64,000 bases of DNA from Chitinophagaceae bacterium (lineage in GTDB: Bacteria > Bacteroidota > Bacteroidia > Chitinophagales > Chitinophagaceae): contig JAMLGU010000001.1 in NCBI GenBank assembly GCA_023957575.1, forward strand, positions 868,001 to 932,000. The letters run 5' to 3'. The notes beneath the pieces are model-generated. The model was not told the origin of the DNA, did no database searches, and worked only from the letters and a program-made list of their open reading frames with translations. The translations under genes were made by a program, and so were the position numbers. How positions within the stretch are numbered: the first letter of the stretch is position 1; every line of letters starts with the position of its first letter. This document shows, piece by piece, positions 37,182 through 48,273 of this stretch.

Positions 37182-38051
37182 CTAACCCTTTTTAAAAAAT
37201 TTTGATACAATTAGAATAGGATTTAATGTGAAGAAAAAAAGTAGGGTTAGCATAGTCTGCCAGGTTTTCAGATTATTATTGATTTCTCTAAACCCCTTTT
37301 TAAGTTTGTTTCTCAAGAATATTTTTCTGAAGCAAATTGACAAATAGAAGTATTTTTTCATCCAATTCCAGTTCCCGTTTAGGGTATATTGAATAATGAT
37401 TTTGGCATAATCATTTTCAAAATTGTCATCTTTATGTTTGGCGCTTACACCGCCATCGGCAAAACGGGCAATTCTCAGCAGATGATATTCAAAAGGCGCT
37501 TTGTTTCCCAAAATACATTTGAGATTCATGTCATAATCAGACAAAATTTTATAATTCAAATTGTATAATGAAACTTTTTCAAAAACCGATCTGTGATAAA
37601 AAATAGCCTGATGACAAATATTGTTAGTCAATATTTTTTCGATATCAAACCGGCCATCAAACCACCTTCCCAATTTTTCGAGCCAAACATCACCATAAAC
37701 AGCGCCCTCGCTCTTTTGCACCAGCGTATGACTTATTTCTTCCAAAACAGCATTGTTAACAAATGCATCATCGCTTCCAAAAAAATACAGCCATTCCCCT
37801 CTTGCTTCTTTGATGCCGTTGTTCATCCCTTCGTAAAGACTATTGTCTTTTTTTACAATATATTTTATTTGAGAATCATTGATGAACTGATTAATAATGT
37901 TGGGTGTATTGTCTGTAGAGCAACTGTCAATAATAATGTGTTCGTAGTTGCGAAAACTTTGATTACGTACATTTAAAATACAGTCTTCAATGAACTTTTC
38001 GCCATTAAAAACCGGTGTAACGATTGATATCAAAGGCTTCTGCGAATTCAT
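37182..38051 (-). CDS. Family 2 glycosyltransferase (WcaE-like)
   Basis: 289 aa. GT-A start PLISIVTPVFNGEKFIEDCI, then HIIIDSCSTDNT and the DXD-type acceptor motif FFGSDDAF. The SD-DAF variant and overall length resemble colanic-acid WcaE-type transferases, but the substrate cannot be told. It starts 1 bp after the end of the FkbM methyltransferase gene, so the two form an operon. Confidence 0.85.
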   Translation of the reverse strand: MNSQKPLISIVTPVFNGEKFIEDCILNVRNQSFRNYEHIIIDSCSTDNTPNIINQFINDSQIKYIVKKDNSLYEGMNNGIKEARGEWLYFFGSDDAFVNNAVLEEISHTLVQKSEGAVYGDVWLEKLGRWFDGRFDIEKILTNNICHQAIFYHRSVFEKVSLYNLNYKILSDYDMNLKCILGNKAPFEYHLLRIARFADGGVSAKHKDDNFENDYAKIIIQYTLNGNWNWMKKYFYLSICFRKIFLRNKLKKGFREINNNLKTWQTMLTLLFFFTLNPILIVSKFFKKG

Positions 38052-38052
38052 A

Positions 38053-38787
38053 CTAATGATTCTTTATAAAAATTCCGTCTGCCTGCAGGATTGAGTTATC
38101 AATGGGAGAATGAAGCTGTTCTATATTTCCCACGTACTTAAAACCGAGTGATTTCAATAAAAGATACATTTCGTCAAACAATACCTGATTTTTATAAAGC
38201 TCGGTAAATGATAATTCGGTAATAATCATTTCAGCCTTTCGGATGGTGTTCATCCCGCCGTTTATGACGATTTTTTCATATCCCTGAACGTCTAATTTTA
38301 TCAGTAATGGTTCATTTATTTTTTGACTTGCAAAAACATCATCCAATTTTTCTACATTCACAGATATTGCCGTAACATTTTTTGTATAATCAAAGTGATC
38401 GGCATGTTTCTTTTCCATTTCTAAGGCTGAGGAAGAAGCAGAAGATTCATTTTCAAAAAACGTTATAACTCCCTTTTGTTCTCCTAATGCAACGTCAAAT
38501 GCATTAAATTTTTTATCGCCTGTAAAATTTTTTATAAGTTGGTCGTAAACGGATTTTATGGGTTCGAAAGCGTAAATTGAAGCTTCGGGAAAAAGTATTC
38601 TTGCCTTGGTTGAAAACTGTCCCTCATTGGCGCCAATGTCAATTATTGAATTGAACCCATAGCTTCTCAGCCAACCTGACTCTGCAATCACTTTTTCTTT
38701 ATCAATAGATGCGGGATTAAATTTTGGCCGAAGTTTAATGATATCGTATCCAAATTTTTGTAAAAATTTACGTATTAGCCGCCTCAT
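38053..38787 (-). CDS. FkbM-family SAM-dependent methyltransferase
   Basis: 244 aa. SAM-binding motif I is SIIDIGANEGQFST (about residues 46-59), followed by IYAFEPIKSVYDQL and the FkbM block LLIKLDVQGYEKIVINGG. FkbM enzymes O-methylate sugars or small molecules. The pairing with a glycosyltransferase 1 bp downstream suggests methylation of a surface glycan residue (inference). Confidence 0.88.
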   Translation of the reverse strand: MRRLIRKFLQKFGYDIIKLRPKFNPASIDKEKVIAESGWLRSYGFNSIIDIGANEGQFSTKARILFPEASIYAFEPIKSVYDQLIKNFTGDKKFNAFDVALGEQKGVITFFENESSASSSALEMEKKHADHFDYTKNVTAISVNVEKLDDVFASQKINEPLLIKLDVQGYEKIVINGGMNTIRKAEMIITELSFTELYKNQVLFDEMYLLLKSLGFKYVGNIEQLHSPIDNSILQADGIFIKNH

Positions 38788-38833
38788 CTTTTGAAATTAA
38801 TTGATAAAATAGTTGTTGGTAAAAATAATTTTT

Positions 38834-41800
38834 TTATAGCTTAAAATAATCCACGCCGTTCCTGAAAATATTATGATAACCGGCGTCCGGAATATTCTTC
38901 ATCAACCCGTCAGTAAATCTTTCGGTATGTCCCATACGTCCGTAAATCTTTCCACATTCGCTGGTAATGCCTTCAATCCCAAAAAATGAATTATTGGGGT
39001 TGTAAGGCATACCGTGTGCTACATTCCCGTTATGGTCAACGTATTGAGTGGCTATCTGTCCTTTTTTATATAAATCCTCCAGAACCTCTTTGCCTGCCAT
39101 AAACCTTCCTTCTCCATGGCTGATTGGAATAGTGTAAATATTATCTTTCATGCCGCGCAACCAGGGACTGTTGTCGTTCAATACTTTTACATTCACCATT
39201 TGTGAAATGTGTCTGCCGATGGCATTGTGTGCCAAGGTAGGCGATCCTGCATCCAAATCTCTGATTTGGCCGTAAGGCAAAAGGCCGGATTTCACCAATG
39301 CCTGAAAACCATTACAGATACCCAAAACCATACCGTCGCGCTCTAATAATGCATGAACAGCATCTTTCATTTTCTCGTTTTTCAACACATTCACTATAAA
39401 TTTTGCAGAGCCGTCAGGTTCATCACCGGCAGAAAAACCTCCGCTTAAAATAAGTATTTGTGAATTATTGATTTCCTTCACCCATGCATCAATGCTTTCC
39501 TCCAGATGCCGATGGCTGATGTTGACCAATGGTAATGAACTTACCTCGGCGCCTTCTTTTCTAAATGCATTTTTAGTTTCAAATTCACAATTGGTACCGG
39601 GGAATACCGGTGCAAAAACTCTGGGTGTAATACCGTGTTTCTTAATGATGATATTAGCAGGCTGAGTGTTATTGATTGTCGGATCAAGCTCAATAATTTC
39701 TTTCTTATTCTCAATAGTTGGAAACAGCTTCTCAAAAGTAGAAGTATAGGCATTCAACAGAGGAGTGATTTCAAATTTCTGATTGTTAATGGAGATTGTC
39801 TCTTCATTATTTACAGTTCCAAAATTGTTAAATAAAGGGTGGTCAATTGCTGATTTGCTTTCTATCAATATGCTGCCGATAGATTTTGCCAAAGGCACAC
39901 CACTATAATTTATTTGGCAGCCCAGCCGGTTGCCAAAACTCATTTTGGCAAGCGCTACTGCCAGGCCTCCTTCTTTAATAGTTTTTGCAGAAACAATATT
40001 GCCTTTACCAATCTGGTCAGGTATGAAATCAAATGCCTGTTTGAGCGCATTGTAATCAGGCAGTCCGTTTTCTTTTGGTTTGTGTTCAAAAAGATAAATG
40101 AAATTGCCCGAATTTTTAAATTCGGGTGAGATTATATTTTTCTTTTCGCCATTGGCACAGGCAAAAGAAATCAGTGTTGGCGGCACATTCAAGTCGCCAA
40201 AAGTACCGCTCATACTGTCTTTTCCGCCTATTGCGGCTAATTCGAGATTCATTTGTGCATCGTAAGCGCCAAGTAGTGATGCCAGAGGCTTGCCCCATTT
40301 CTGTGGATTATTGCCCAATTTTTCAAAATATTCCTGAAAACTCAATCTTATGTTCTGATAGCGACCGCCCATCGCTACTATTTTAGCAACACTTTCAACC
40401 ACAGCATTGGCTGCTCCGATCATTGAATTGTCGCTACTTATTTCGGCATCATAACCCCAGCTGGCTAAGGATACTGTTTCAACATCTTTTGACCTCAAAA
40501 CCGGAATCGTTTGCACACTGCCTTCCATTTCGGTGATCTGAAACCTACCACCTAATGGCATGGTTACTGTAGTGCCACCTACTGAACTGTCAAACATCTC
40601 AATCAATCCTTTCTGGCTGGCAGTATTTTTTTCTGAAAGCGCTTTCAGGAAAGTTTCTTCAGTCAGTTCCGGTGTTTCGTTATTTACATCCTGTAGGTGG
40701 CTAACTGTTACATTTTGTTTCTTCGGACAGCCATTTGTTTCCAAAAATACCCTGCTGAGATCCACAATTTTATTGCCCCTCCAGTACATCTTCATCCTAC
40801 CCGAATCTGTAACTTTGGCCACTTCTACAGCTACAATATTTTCATTGTTGCAGGCTGCAATGAATTTCTCTTTATCGGCAGGATCAATAACCACAGCCAT
40901 GCGCTCCTGACTTTCGGAGATGGCAAGTTCGGTACCATTCAGACCTTCATATTTCAGTGGCAACACATCCAGATTGATTTCGATACTGGGAGCTATTTCT
41001 CCAATTGCTACCGAAACACCGCCAGCGCCAAAATCATTTGATTTTTTAATGAGTTTGGTTACCTCCGGTTTTCTAAACAATCGCTGAATTTTTCGCTCTT
41101 CTACTGCATTCCCTTTCTGCACCTCCGAACTCATGGTATGAATACTGGTTTCGTCCTGCTCTTTGCTGGAGCCGGTAGCGCCTCCGATTCCGTCGCGGCC
41201 GGTAGCTCCACCAAGTATTACCACAATATCTCCCTGTTTTGGCTGTTCACGTTTCACCCAGTCAATAGGTGCAGCGCCTACTACAAAGCCTACCTCCATT
41301 CTCTTGGCCTTGTATCCTTCATGGTAAATTTCATTCACCATTGTAGTAGCCAGTCCAATCTGATTGCCATAACTACTGTAACCGTTTGCTGCCTGTTTGG
41401 TAATTGTTCGTTGAGGCAGCTTACCGGGCAAGGTATTTCCTATTGGTTCCAATACATCAGCCGCGCCGGTGAGCCTCATTGCCTGATACACATACGAGCG
41501 ACCACTAAGCGGGTCACGAATAGCGCCACCCAGACAGGTACTGGCTCCGCCAAAAGGCTCTATTTCGGTAGGGTGATTGTGCGTTTCATTCTTAAATAAT
41601 AAATACCAGGGTTCTTTTTTTCCATCGTATTCCACATCAATGGTGATGGTGCAGGCATTAATTTCATCTGAAACCACCAGGTTTTCTAATTTTCCTGTTT
41701 TATAAAAATATTTTCCGCAAACCGTAGCCAGGTCCATTAGGGAAACAGGCTTTTGCGCTCTGCCCAAAAATTTCCTTTTATCAAGGTAATCATTGAAAAT

Positions 41801-42520
41801 ACTTTCTAATGTAGCTTTGAACTTTCCTTCAAAAGATATATCGGTTAATTCAGTCTCGAAAGTAGTATGGCGGCAGTGGTCGCTCCAGTAGGTATCGAGT
41901 ACTTTTAGCTCTGTTTCGGTTGGGTCGCGGTCTTCCTGCTGAAAGTACTGCTGAATATGTTCAAGGTCGTCAAAGCCAAAAGCAAATCCATGCTGATTGT
42001 AAAAGTCATTGAGCTTAACACTATTCCAATCTTTGAAACCCTGATGAACAGCAATATCTGACGGTGCCTCTACAGAAGGATACTCCAAAACATTGAGGTC
42101 TTTTTCATGACTCTCCACTTTATTGATAAGCAGGTCCTTAACTTTTCCGAGACTTTCGTTGGAAATGCCTTCCATTTCAATCAGTTTACCGCTGCGTACC
42201 TTAGCGCTGCCTCTTCCCGTGAGCAGGGCAATACACTGCTCTGCGCTATCGGCACGTTGGTCGTATTGACCGGGCAAGAACTCAATTGCAATATATGGAA
42301 GCGTGGCAGGGTTCTGGTTATGTACTATATCCGTAACCGGATCAACAAAAGTGGCATTTATCACTTTGTTGAAATCATCTTCTTCCAATCCAAAAATATC
42401 ATAAATATTATATACGCTTACTTTCGATACTTCTGGCGCTACCTGAAGTATTTCACTCAAAACTCGGGGGCTTTCCACGTCGAAAAGCGCTTTCTTTTCT
42501 ACAAAAATTCTTTTATTCAT
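38834..42520 (-). CDS. purL: Phosphoribosylformylglycinamidine synthase, large single-chain type
   Basis: 1228 aa from ATG 42520; the frame is open 20 codons further, but a -7 box at 42541-42548 lies in that stretch. ATP-dependent conversion of FGAR and glutamine to FGAM in purine synthesis. The linker/N-domain includes SDHCRHTTF, the synthetase domain ETHNHPTEIEPFGGAST and DFGAGGVSVAIGEIAP, and the C-terminal class I glutaminase has Cys1069 in LGICNGFQ with FPGTNCE and HGEGRF. This is the fused PurL type; no separate PurQ/PurS is expected. Confidence 0.97.
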   Translation of the reverse strand: MNKRIFVEKKALFDVESPRVLSEILQVAPEVSKVSVYNIYDIFGLEEDDFNKVINATFVDPVTDIVHNQNPATLPYIAIEFLPGQYDQRADSAEQCIALLTGRGSAKVRSGKLIEMEGISNESLGKVKDLLINKVESHEKDLNVLEYPSVEAPSDIAVHQGFKDWNSVKLNDFYNQHGFAFGFDDLEHIQQYFQQEDRDPTETELKVLDTYWSDHCRHTTFETELTDISFEGKFKATLESIFNDYLDKRKFLGRAQKPVSLMDLATVCGKYFYKTGKLENLVVSDEINACTITIDVEYDGKKEPWYLLFKNETHNHPTEIEPFGGASTCLGGAIRDPLSGRSYVYQAMRLTGAADVLEPIGNTLPGKLPQRTITKQAANGYSSYGNQIGLATTMVNEIYHEGYKAKRMEVGFVVGAAPIDWVKREQPKQGDIVVILGGATGRDGIGGATGSSKEQDETSIHTMSSEVQKGNAVEERKIQRLFRKPEVTKLIKKSNDFGAGGVSVAIGEIAPSIEINLDVLPLKYEGLNGTELAISESQERMAVVIDPADKEKFIAACNNENIVAVEVAKVTDSGRMKMYWRGNKIVDLSRVFLETNGCPKKQNVTVSHLQDVNNETPELTEETFLKALSEKNTASQKGLIEMFDSSVGGTTVTMPLGGRFQITEMEGSVQTIPVLRSKDVETVSLASWGYDAEISSDNSMIGAANAVVESVAKIVAMGGRYQNIRLSFQEYFEKLGNNPQKWGKPLASLLGAYDAQMNLELAAIGGKDSMSGTFGDLNVPPTLISFACANGEKKNIISPEFKNSGNFIYLFEHKPKENGLPDYNALKQAFDFIPDQIGKGNIVSAKTIKEGGLAVALAKMSFGNRLGCQINYSGVPLAKSIGSILIESKSAIDHPLFNNFGTVNNEETISINNQKFEITPLLNAYTSTFEKLFPTIENKKEIIELDPTINNTQPANIIIKKHGITPRVFAPVFPGTNCEFETKNAFRKEGAEVSSLPLVNISHRHLEESIDAWVKEINNSQILILSGGFSAGDEPDGSAKFIVNVLKNEKMKDAVHALLERDGMVLGICNGFQALVKSGLLPYGQIRDLDAGSPTLAHNAIGRHISQMVNVKVLNDNSPWLRGMKDNIYTIPISHGEGRFMAGKEVLEDLYKKGQIATQYVDHNGNVAHGMPYNPNNSFFGIEGITSECGKIYGRMGHTERFTDGLMKNIPDAGYHNIFRNGVDYFKL

Positions 42521-42540
42521 TTTACTTTGCTGAAGAACTG

Positions 42541-42548
42541 CAAAGGTA
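42541..42548 (-). promoter_or_regulatory. Candidate -7 box of purL
   Basis: Minus-strand TACCTTTG matches TAnnTTTG and would start a transcript about 14 nt before the purL ATG. No TTG at the standard -33 distance. Confidence 0.4.
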
Positions 42549-42636
42549 GCCGAAAATGAGGAAAGGAGAAAAGGATACAAATGATTAAGATTCCATTAGA
42601 AAGCACGGTTAATACATGAAATAAATGCTTAAGATA

Positions 42637-42668
42637 TTGTGTTATTTTTTTTTCAAAAACTATATTTG
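42637..42668 (+). promoter_or_regulatory. icmF promoter (-33/-7)
   Basis: TTG (42637-42639), 21 bp, TATATTTG (42661-42668, full consensus), about 75 bp before the icmF ATG. A second TATTTTTG at 42718-42725 lacks a -33 partner. Confidence 0.55.
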
Positions 42669-42742
42669 TATAGAGTTTTGTTAAGGTTGAAATATCTCAA
42701 AGCTCCCCTAATAATCTTATTTTTGCTAACAATTGTTTGTGT

Positions 42743-45700
42743 ATGAGTATTGAGAATCATAAAATCAGAATTGTAACAGCCGCTTCACTTTTTGACGGAC
42801 ATGATGCGTCTATTAATATTATGCGTCGAATTTTGCAAAGTAAAGGCGCAGAAATAATACACTTAGGACATAATCGTAGTGTGCATGAAATTGTGGAATG
42901 CGCCATTGAAGAAGATGCCCATGCCATAGCTATTACCAGTTATCAGGGAGGCCACTTGGAGTTTTTTAAATATATGAAAGATTTGCTGGATGAAGCAGGG
43001 TGCGGGCATATTAAAATATTTGGCGGGGGAGGCGGCACCATTTTGCCATCTGAAATTGAAGAACTTCATCAATACGGGATTGCAGGAATTTATAGTCCGG
43101 ATGATGGCAGGCAGATGGGGCTTGAAGGAATGATCGACGATTTATTGAAGAAAATTGACCTATCTCAGGATGACGGTATTTCGGTTGTTTCAAAATGGAA
43201 TGATAGCCATCCCTTGGGAGAAGTAAAAGATATCAGAAAAATTGCTAAGGCCATTACCTTGGCGGAATTAGGAATTGAACCAAAAGAGCCATTGATAATT
43301 GCCTCGTCGGAAGGTAATGGAGTCGTTCTTGGTATTACCGGTACAGGTGGAGCCGGAAAATCTTCCGTTACCGATGAAATTGTGCGGCGCTTTTTAAATA
43401 ATTATCAGGATAAAACCATTGCTGTTATTTCGGTTGACCCTTCCAGAAAGAAGACCGGCGGCGCACTATTGGGAGACAGGATAAGAATGAATGCCATCTC
43501 TCACCCTCGTGCCTTTATGCGCTCTATGGCTACCAGAGAGGATAATGCAGCCCTGAGTAAGTCGGTTAAGCAGACACTTGAAATTTGTAAATCTGCAGGA
43601 TTTGATCTTATCATTTTAGAAAGTGCAGGTGTAGGGCAAAGCGATGCTTCCATTATTGATTACTGTGATGTGAGTATGTATGTGATGACTCCTGAGTATG
43701 GAGCGGCATCGCAGTTGGAGAAAATCAATATGTTGGATTATGCAGATGTTATTTGCCTCAACAAATTTGATAAAGCAGGCGCTTTAGATGCTTTGCATGA
43801 CATTAAAAAACAGTATAAGCGTAACCATCTCTTATGGACTGCAAAGGATGAAGACCTGCCGGTAGTGGGCACCATTGCAGCCCAGTTTAATGATGCAGGA
43901 ATTAATGAATTGTTTGAGCGCATCATGGAAAAAATTGAAGAAAAAGCAGGCGTTACCTTTAAAGGCCATGTAAAACATCATCCTCATATAAATGACACAA
44001 TTAACAATTCACAGATTATACCGCCAAAGCGAGTACGATATTTATCAGAAATAGCGGAAACCATTCGCTGGTACGACAGTTGGGTACAGGAACAAAGCGA
44101 AACAGCCAGTAAACTTTACCAATTAGTGGGAGCGGTTGCATTATTGAAAGAAGAAAGTACTCATTTACTTCTTGAAAAAGTGAAGGAGTTGGAAGCTACG
44201 CTGGATAATGCTTGTAAAAAATTGATTGACGATTGGGAAAATGTGAGGAAGACCTACAATAAAACCGTTTTTGAATATAAAGTCAGAGATAAAATTATCG
44301 AACAGCCGTTGACTACAAAATCTTTAAGCGGATCGGTTATTAAAAAGGTAGTAGTACCCAAATATAAAGACTGGGGCGATATTCTGGAATGGCAACTACA
44401 GGAAAACCTGCCGGGTAAATTTCCTTTTACCGCTGGTGTGTTTGAACTCAAACGTCAGGGTGAAGACCCAACCCGAATGTTTGCAGGTGAGGGAACCCCC
44501 GAAAGAACCAATAAAAGATTTCATTACCTGAGCCTCGACCAACCGGCAAAGCGGCTCAGTACAGCCTTTGATAGTGTTACGCTCTACGGCGAAGACCCTG
44601 CCTTGAGACCCGATATTTATGGAAAGGTAGGCAATAGCGGCGTGAGCATTGCCACAGTTGATGATGCAAAAAAACTCTACAGCGGATTTGATTTGTGTAG
44701 TCCCAATACGTCGGTTTCAATGACCATCAATGGTCCGGCGCCTATTATTCTGGCGTTTTTTCTGAATACGGCAATTGATCAATTGTGTGAGAAAGTTAGC
44801 GCTACAATTGGATTGCCGGTACAGAAATCAACCGCCCACTATGAAGGAACGCTTCCTGATGGAAATATTGGTTTAGGATTAAAATTGTTAGGGCAGAGCG
44901 GTGATATGATTTTGGCCCAAGAAGAGTATCAAAAAATAAAGCAACAGGCATTAACGCAGGTGCGCGGTACTGTTCAGGCAGATATTCTAAAGGAAGATCA
45001 GGCACAGAATACCTGTATTTTTTCCTCAGAATTTGCATTGAAAATGATGGGTGATGTACAGGAGTATTTCATTAAAAATAATATCCGTAATTTTTACAGT
45101 GTCAGCATCAGTGGTTATCATATTGCCGAAGCCGGCGCCAATCCAATAACCCAGTTAGCGTTTACTTTGGCAAATGGTTTTACTTATGTGGAGTATTACC
45201 TAAGTAGAGGAATGGAAATTGACGATTTTGCACCTAACCTTTCTTTCTTCTTTAGCAATGGTATGGACCCTGAGTATAGCGTCATTGGCCGGGTGGCACG
45301 GCGCATCTGGGCAAAAGCAATGAAGCATAAATACAAGGCAAACGAAAGGTCTCAAAAACTAAAATATCATATACAAACCAGTGGTCGCAGTCTTCATGCA
45401 CAGGAGATTGATTTTAATGACATTCGTACAACATTACAGGCGCTGTATGCTATTTATGATAATTGTAATTCGCTGCACACCAATGCTTATGATGAAGCAA
45501 TCACCACGCCCACCGAAGAAAGTGTGCGACGGGCAATGGCCATCCAGCTAATTATTAACAGAGAATTGGGTACTGCAAAAACAGAGAACTTTTTGCAAGG
45601 CAGTTTTGCTATAGAAGAATTGACCGATTTGGTAGAAGAAGCGGTATTGACTGAGTTTGATCGTATCAGCGACAGAGGAGGTGTTTTGGGAGCTATGGAA

Positions 45701-46063
45701 AGAATGTATCAGCGAAATAAAATACAGGAAGAAAGCCTTCTGTATGAAATGCAGAAAAATTCAGGTGAACTGCCTTTGATAGGCGTCAACACTTTTTTGA
45801 ATAAACAAGGAAGCCCCACAATTTTGCCAAACGAAGTAATCAGAAGCACTACAGAAGAAAAAGAACTGCAGATAAAGAATCTTGAAGCATTTCAGGAACG
45901 CAATAAAGATAAATCGGCTAAGGCATTAAAAAAACTAAAGACAGTAGCGCTCGCCAATGAAAATATTTTTGAAGAACTGATGGAGACAGTAAAATATTGT
46001 TCATTAGGACAAATTACTCATGCACTCTATGAGGTGGGTGGGCAGTACAGAAGGAATATGTAA
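42743..46063 (+). CDS. icmF: Fused isobutyryl-CoA mutase IcmF
   Basis: 1106 aa from ATG 42743. Domain order: B12-binding domain with axial His20 (FDGHDASI), MeaB-like GTPase chaperone with P-loop [12 protein letters not shown] (197-208), and a mutase barrel in the C-terminal half. Two residues that separate IcmF from methylmalonyl-CoA mutase can be read: Phe567 in FTAGVF (Tyr in MCM) and Gln755 in AQNTCIF (Arg in MCM). Both fit isobutyryl-CoA/n-butyryl-CoA mutase. It interconverts branched and linear acyl-CoA using adenosylcobalamin. guaC follows after 26 bp, probably on the same transcript. Confidence 0.93.
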   Translation: MSIENHKIRIVTAASLFDGHDASINIMRRILQSKGAEIIHLGHNRSVHEIVECAIEEDAHAIAITSYQGGHLEFFKYMKDLLDEAGCGHIKIFGGGGGTILPSEIEELHQYGIAGIYSPDDGRQMGLEGMIDDLLKKIDLSQDDGISVVSKWNDSHPLGEVKDIRKIAKAITLAELGIEPKEPLIIASSEGNGVVLGITGTGGAGKSSVTDEIVRRFLNNYQDKTIAVISVDPSRKKTGGALLGDRIRMNAISHPRAFMRSMATREDNAALSKSVKQTLEICKSAGFDLIILESAGVGQSDASIIDYCDVSMYVMTPEYGAASQLEKINMLDYADVICLNKFDKAGALDALHDIKKQYKRNHLLWTAKDEDLPVVGTIAAQFNDAGINELFERIMEKIEEKAGVTFKGHVKHHPHINDTINNSQIIPPKRVRYLSEIAETIRWYDSWVQEQSETASKLYQLVGAVALLKEESTHLLLEKVKELEATLDNACKKLIDDWENVRKTYNKTVFEYKVRDKIIEQPLTTKSLSGSVIKKVVVPKYKDWGDILEWQLQENLPGKFPFTAGVFELKRQGEDPTRMFAGEGTPERTNKRFHYLSLDQPAKRLSTAFDSVTLYGEDPALRPDIYGKVGNSGVSIATVDDAKKLYSGFDLCSPNTSVSMTINGPAPIILAFFLNTAIDQLCEKVSATIGLPVQKSTAHYEGTLPDGNIGLGLKLLGQSGDMILAQEEYQKIKQQALTQVRGTVQADILKEDQAQNTCIFSSEFALKMMGDVQEYFIKNNIRNFYSVSISGYHIAEAGANPITQLAFTLANGFTYVEYYLSRGMEIDDFAPNLSFFFSNGMDPEYSVIGRVARRIWAKAMKHKYKANERSQKLKYHIQTSGRSLHAQEIDFNDIRTTLQALYAIYDNCNSLHTNAYDEAITTPTEESVRRAMAIQLIINRELGTAKTENFLQGSFAIEELTDLVEEAVLTEFDRISDRGGVLGAMERMYQRNKIQEESLLYEMQKNSGELPLIGVNTFLNKQGSPTILPNEVIRSTTEEKELQIKNLEAFQERNKDKSAKALKKLKTVALANENIFEELMETVKYCSLGQITHALYEVGGQYRRNM

Positions 46064-46089
46064 CAAATAATTTTACCAAATAATATATT

Positions 46090-47133
46090 ATGCGTATTGA
46101 ATCGGATGTAAAACTTGGCTTTAAAGATGTAATGATCAGGCCAAAACGCTCTACTCTAAAGTCAAGATCTGTGGTGTCGTTATCACGTAAATTTAATTTT
46201 AAAAATAGTGAAAATGAGTGGGAGGGAATTCCAATCATTGCGGCAAATATGGATACGGTAGGCACTTTTGAAATGGCAGTGGAACTGGCAAAACATCAAT
46301 TAATTACTGCAGTGCACAAGCATTACAGTCTGGAAGATTGGAAAAATTTTTATAAAGAAAATCAGAATATACTGGACTATGTGAGTGTGAGTACCGGTAC
46401 CGGAAATAAAGACGCCGAATTGCTGGAGAAAGTTATCAAAGCTTGCCCTGCCTTGCGTTTTATATGTATTGATGTTGCAAATGGATATTCAGAACATTTT
46501 GTTTCCTTTGTAAGAAAGGTAAGAGAAAAATATCCTGATAAAATTATTATTGCCGGCAATGTAGTTACCGGAGAAATGGTGGAAGAATTATTGCTGTCGG
46601 GTGCAGATATTGTTAAGGTAGGTATTGGCCCCGGTTCGGTTTGTACTACCAGGGTGAAAACCGGAGTAGGATATCCGCAGCTTTCGGCAATTATTGAATG
46701 TGCAGATGCAGCGCATGGATTAAGCGGACAAATTATTTCGGATGGCGGATGCAAGGTGCCGGGTGATGTGGCAAAGGCTTTTGGCGGTGGTGCAGATTTT
46801 GTAATGCTGGGCGGAATGTTGGCAGGACATAATGAAAGTGGCGGAGAGTTGATAGAAGAAGAGAATGGAAAAAAGTATAAACTATTTTATGGAATGAGTT
46901 CTCAAACAGCAATGTATAAATACTCCGGTGGAGTAGCCGAATACAGGGCATCTGAGGGCAAAACCATTAAATTGCCATATCGTGGTTCTGTTAAAGATAC
47001 CATTCAGGACATTTTAGGAGGTTTGCGTTCTACCTGTACTTATGTGGGTGCCGGCCACCTGAAAGAACTTACCAAACGGACAACCTTTATCCGTGTGCAG
47101 GAGCAGCATAACGACTGGTTCGAAGATGAATAG
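46090..47133 (+). CDS. guaC: GMP reductase
   Basis: 347 aa. NADPH-dependent reductive deamination of GMP to IMP. The IMPDH/GMPR barrel has the catalytic Cys185 in [18 protein letters not shown], the nucleotide-binding [20 protein letters not shown], and [15 protein letters not shown] near the end. It has no CBS domains, and the length fits GuaC rather than GuaB (about 490 aa). It follows icmF by 26 bp and links to the other purine genes (purL, purA) in the window only by pathway. Confidence 0.92.
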   Translation: MRIESDVKLGFKDVMIRPKRSTLKSRSVVSLSRKFNFKNSENEWEGIPIIAANMDTVGTFEMAVELAKHQLITAVHKHYSLEDWKNFYKENQNILDYVSVSTGTGNKDAELLEKVIKACPALRFICIDVANGYSEHFVSFVRKVREKYPDKIIIAGNVVTGEMVEELLLSGADIVKVGIGPGSVCTTRVKTGVGYPQLSAIIECADAAHGLSGQIISDGGCKVPGDVAKAFGGGADFVMLGGMLAGHNESGGELIEEENGKKYKLFYGMSSQTAMYKYSGGVAEYRASEGKTIKLPYRGSVKDTIQDILGGLRSTCTYVGAGHLKELTKRTTFIRVQEQHNDWFEDE

Positions 47134-47160
47134 ATTATTGAGATAACCGGCAAAGAAATT

Positions 47161-48273
47161 CTAAGTCGTTTTTCTGTAGTTCAATATTGCTAATCCGTTA
47201 AGGCCGATAGCATAACCAATCAGAATAACGAAGATATATTGAATGTCGGCAAAAGAACTTCCTTTAAGAATAATCATTCTAAGCGCTTTGATAAAATAGG
47301 TAATGGGTAATGAATGAGAAATTATTCGCGCCCATTCAGGCATACTTTCTATTGAAGTAAATAATCCGCTCATCAATGCAAAAATCATTATAAAGAAAAA
47401 TGATATAAACATTGCCTGCAACTGATTATTACTGATGGTGGCTATAAATAAGCCGAAGCCTAATAAGGCAATCAGATAAATCCCGGAAAGAGCATACATC
47501 ATTGGAATGCTGCCTATCGGCCTGATTTTATAAAAAATAATACCTACCAATAAACCAATTGTCAAAATAATCATACCCATTACCCAAAACGGTATCAGTT
47601 TGCCTAACAGAAACTGCCATTTTTTTATCGGGCTTACGTTAATTTGTTCGATGGTTCCCATTTCTTTTTCCCTCACGATATTTGTGGCAGAAATGGATCC
47701 TGCGAATATGGTTAACAAAAATGCCAGAATCCCTGGAACGATAAACCAACTGTAATTCGCATAAGGATTGAACCAGGTAGAATTTTCGATATTTATAATT
47801 ACAGGCTGTACTATATTTTTATTTTGAAATATTTGAATATTATTGTTGAAGTCGGCAATAACAGAAGTCAGGTAAGAACTACCCATTGATGATTTGGTGC
47901 CGTTAATGGCATCCACTGTCAAATTTACTTTTGCAGCATTTTCTTTAATTAGATTTTTTTCAAATGAATTGGGAATTTCAAGAACGATATCAGCTTCGCT
48001 GCTTTTTAAGTATTCAAGCCCTTGTCTGAATGAAGGTTCGTAAGCTAACAATTTAAAGTAGCCTGAAGCGCCTATTTTATTAATGAGTTTTGATGACAGA
48101 GGGCTGTGGTCATTATCTATTATCACGATATTAACCTGTTTTACTTCAAAATCCATAGCGATGGGTAAAATACCTAACTGCATAATGGGTAAAACAAATA
48201 TCATTGCCACAATACTCTTGTCGCGAAAGATTTGCTTAAATTCTTTTTCAAGTAAAAATCTCAGTTTCTTCAT
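47161..48273 (-). CDS. ABC-2 type permease, last gene of the efflux operon
   Basis: 370 aa. One N-terminal TM (SIVAMIFVLPIMQLGILPIA), a large extracytoplasmic region, then five C-terminal TMs with the YhhJ/YbhR block NIVREKEMGTIEQINVSPIK. Its start overlaps the end of the paralogous permease upstream by 4 bp (ATGA), so translation is coupled. The two permeases probably form a heterodimer. Confidence 0.92.
   Translation of the reverse strand: MKKLRFLLEKEFKQIFRDKSIVAMIFVLPIMQLGILPIAMDFEVKQVNIVIIDNDHSPLSSKLINKIGASGYFKLLAYEPSFRQGLEYLKSSEADIVLEIPNSFEKNLIKENAAKVNLTVDAINGTKSSMGSSYLTSVIADFNNNIQIFQNKNIVQPVIINIENSTWFNPYANYSWFIVPGILAFLLTIFAGSISATNIVREKEMGTIEQINVSPIKKWQFLLGKLIPFWVMGMIILTIGLLVGIIFYKIRPIGSIPMMYALSGIYLIALLGFGLFIATISNNQLQAMFISFFFIMIFALMSGLFTSIESMPEWARIISHSLPITYFIKALRMIILKGSSFADIQYIFVILIGYAIGLNGLAILNYRKTT

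Noticed and set aside
42718..42725. Second -7 box (TATTTTTG) before icmF
   Set aside because: No TTG at a usable distance; the upstream pair at 42637-42668 is better.
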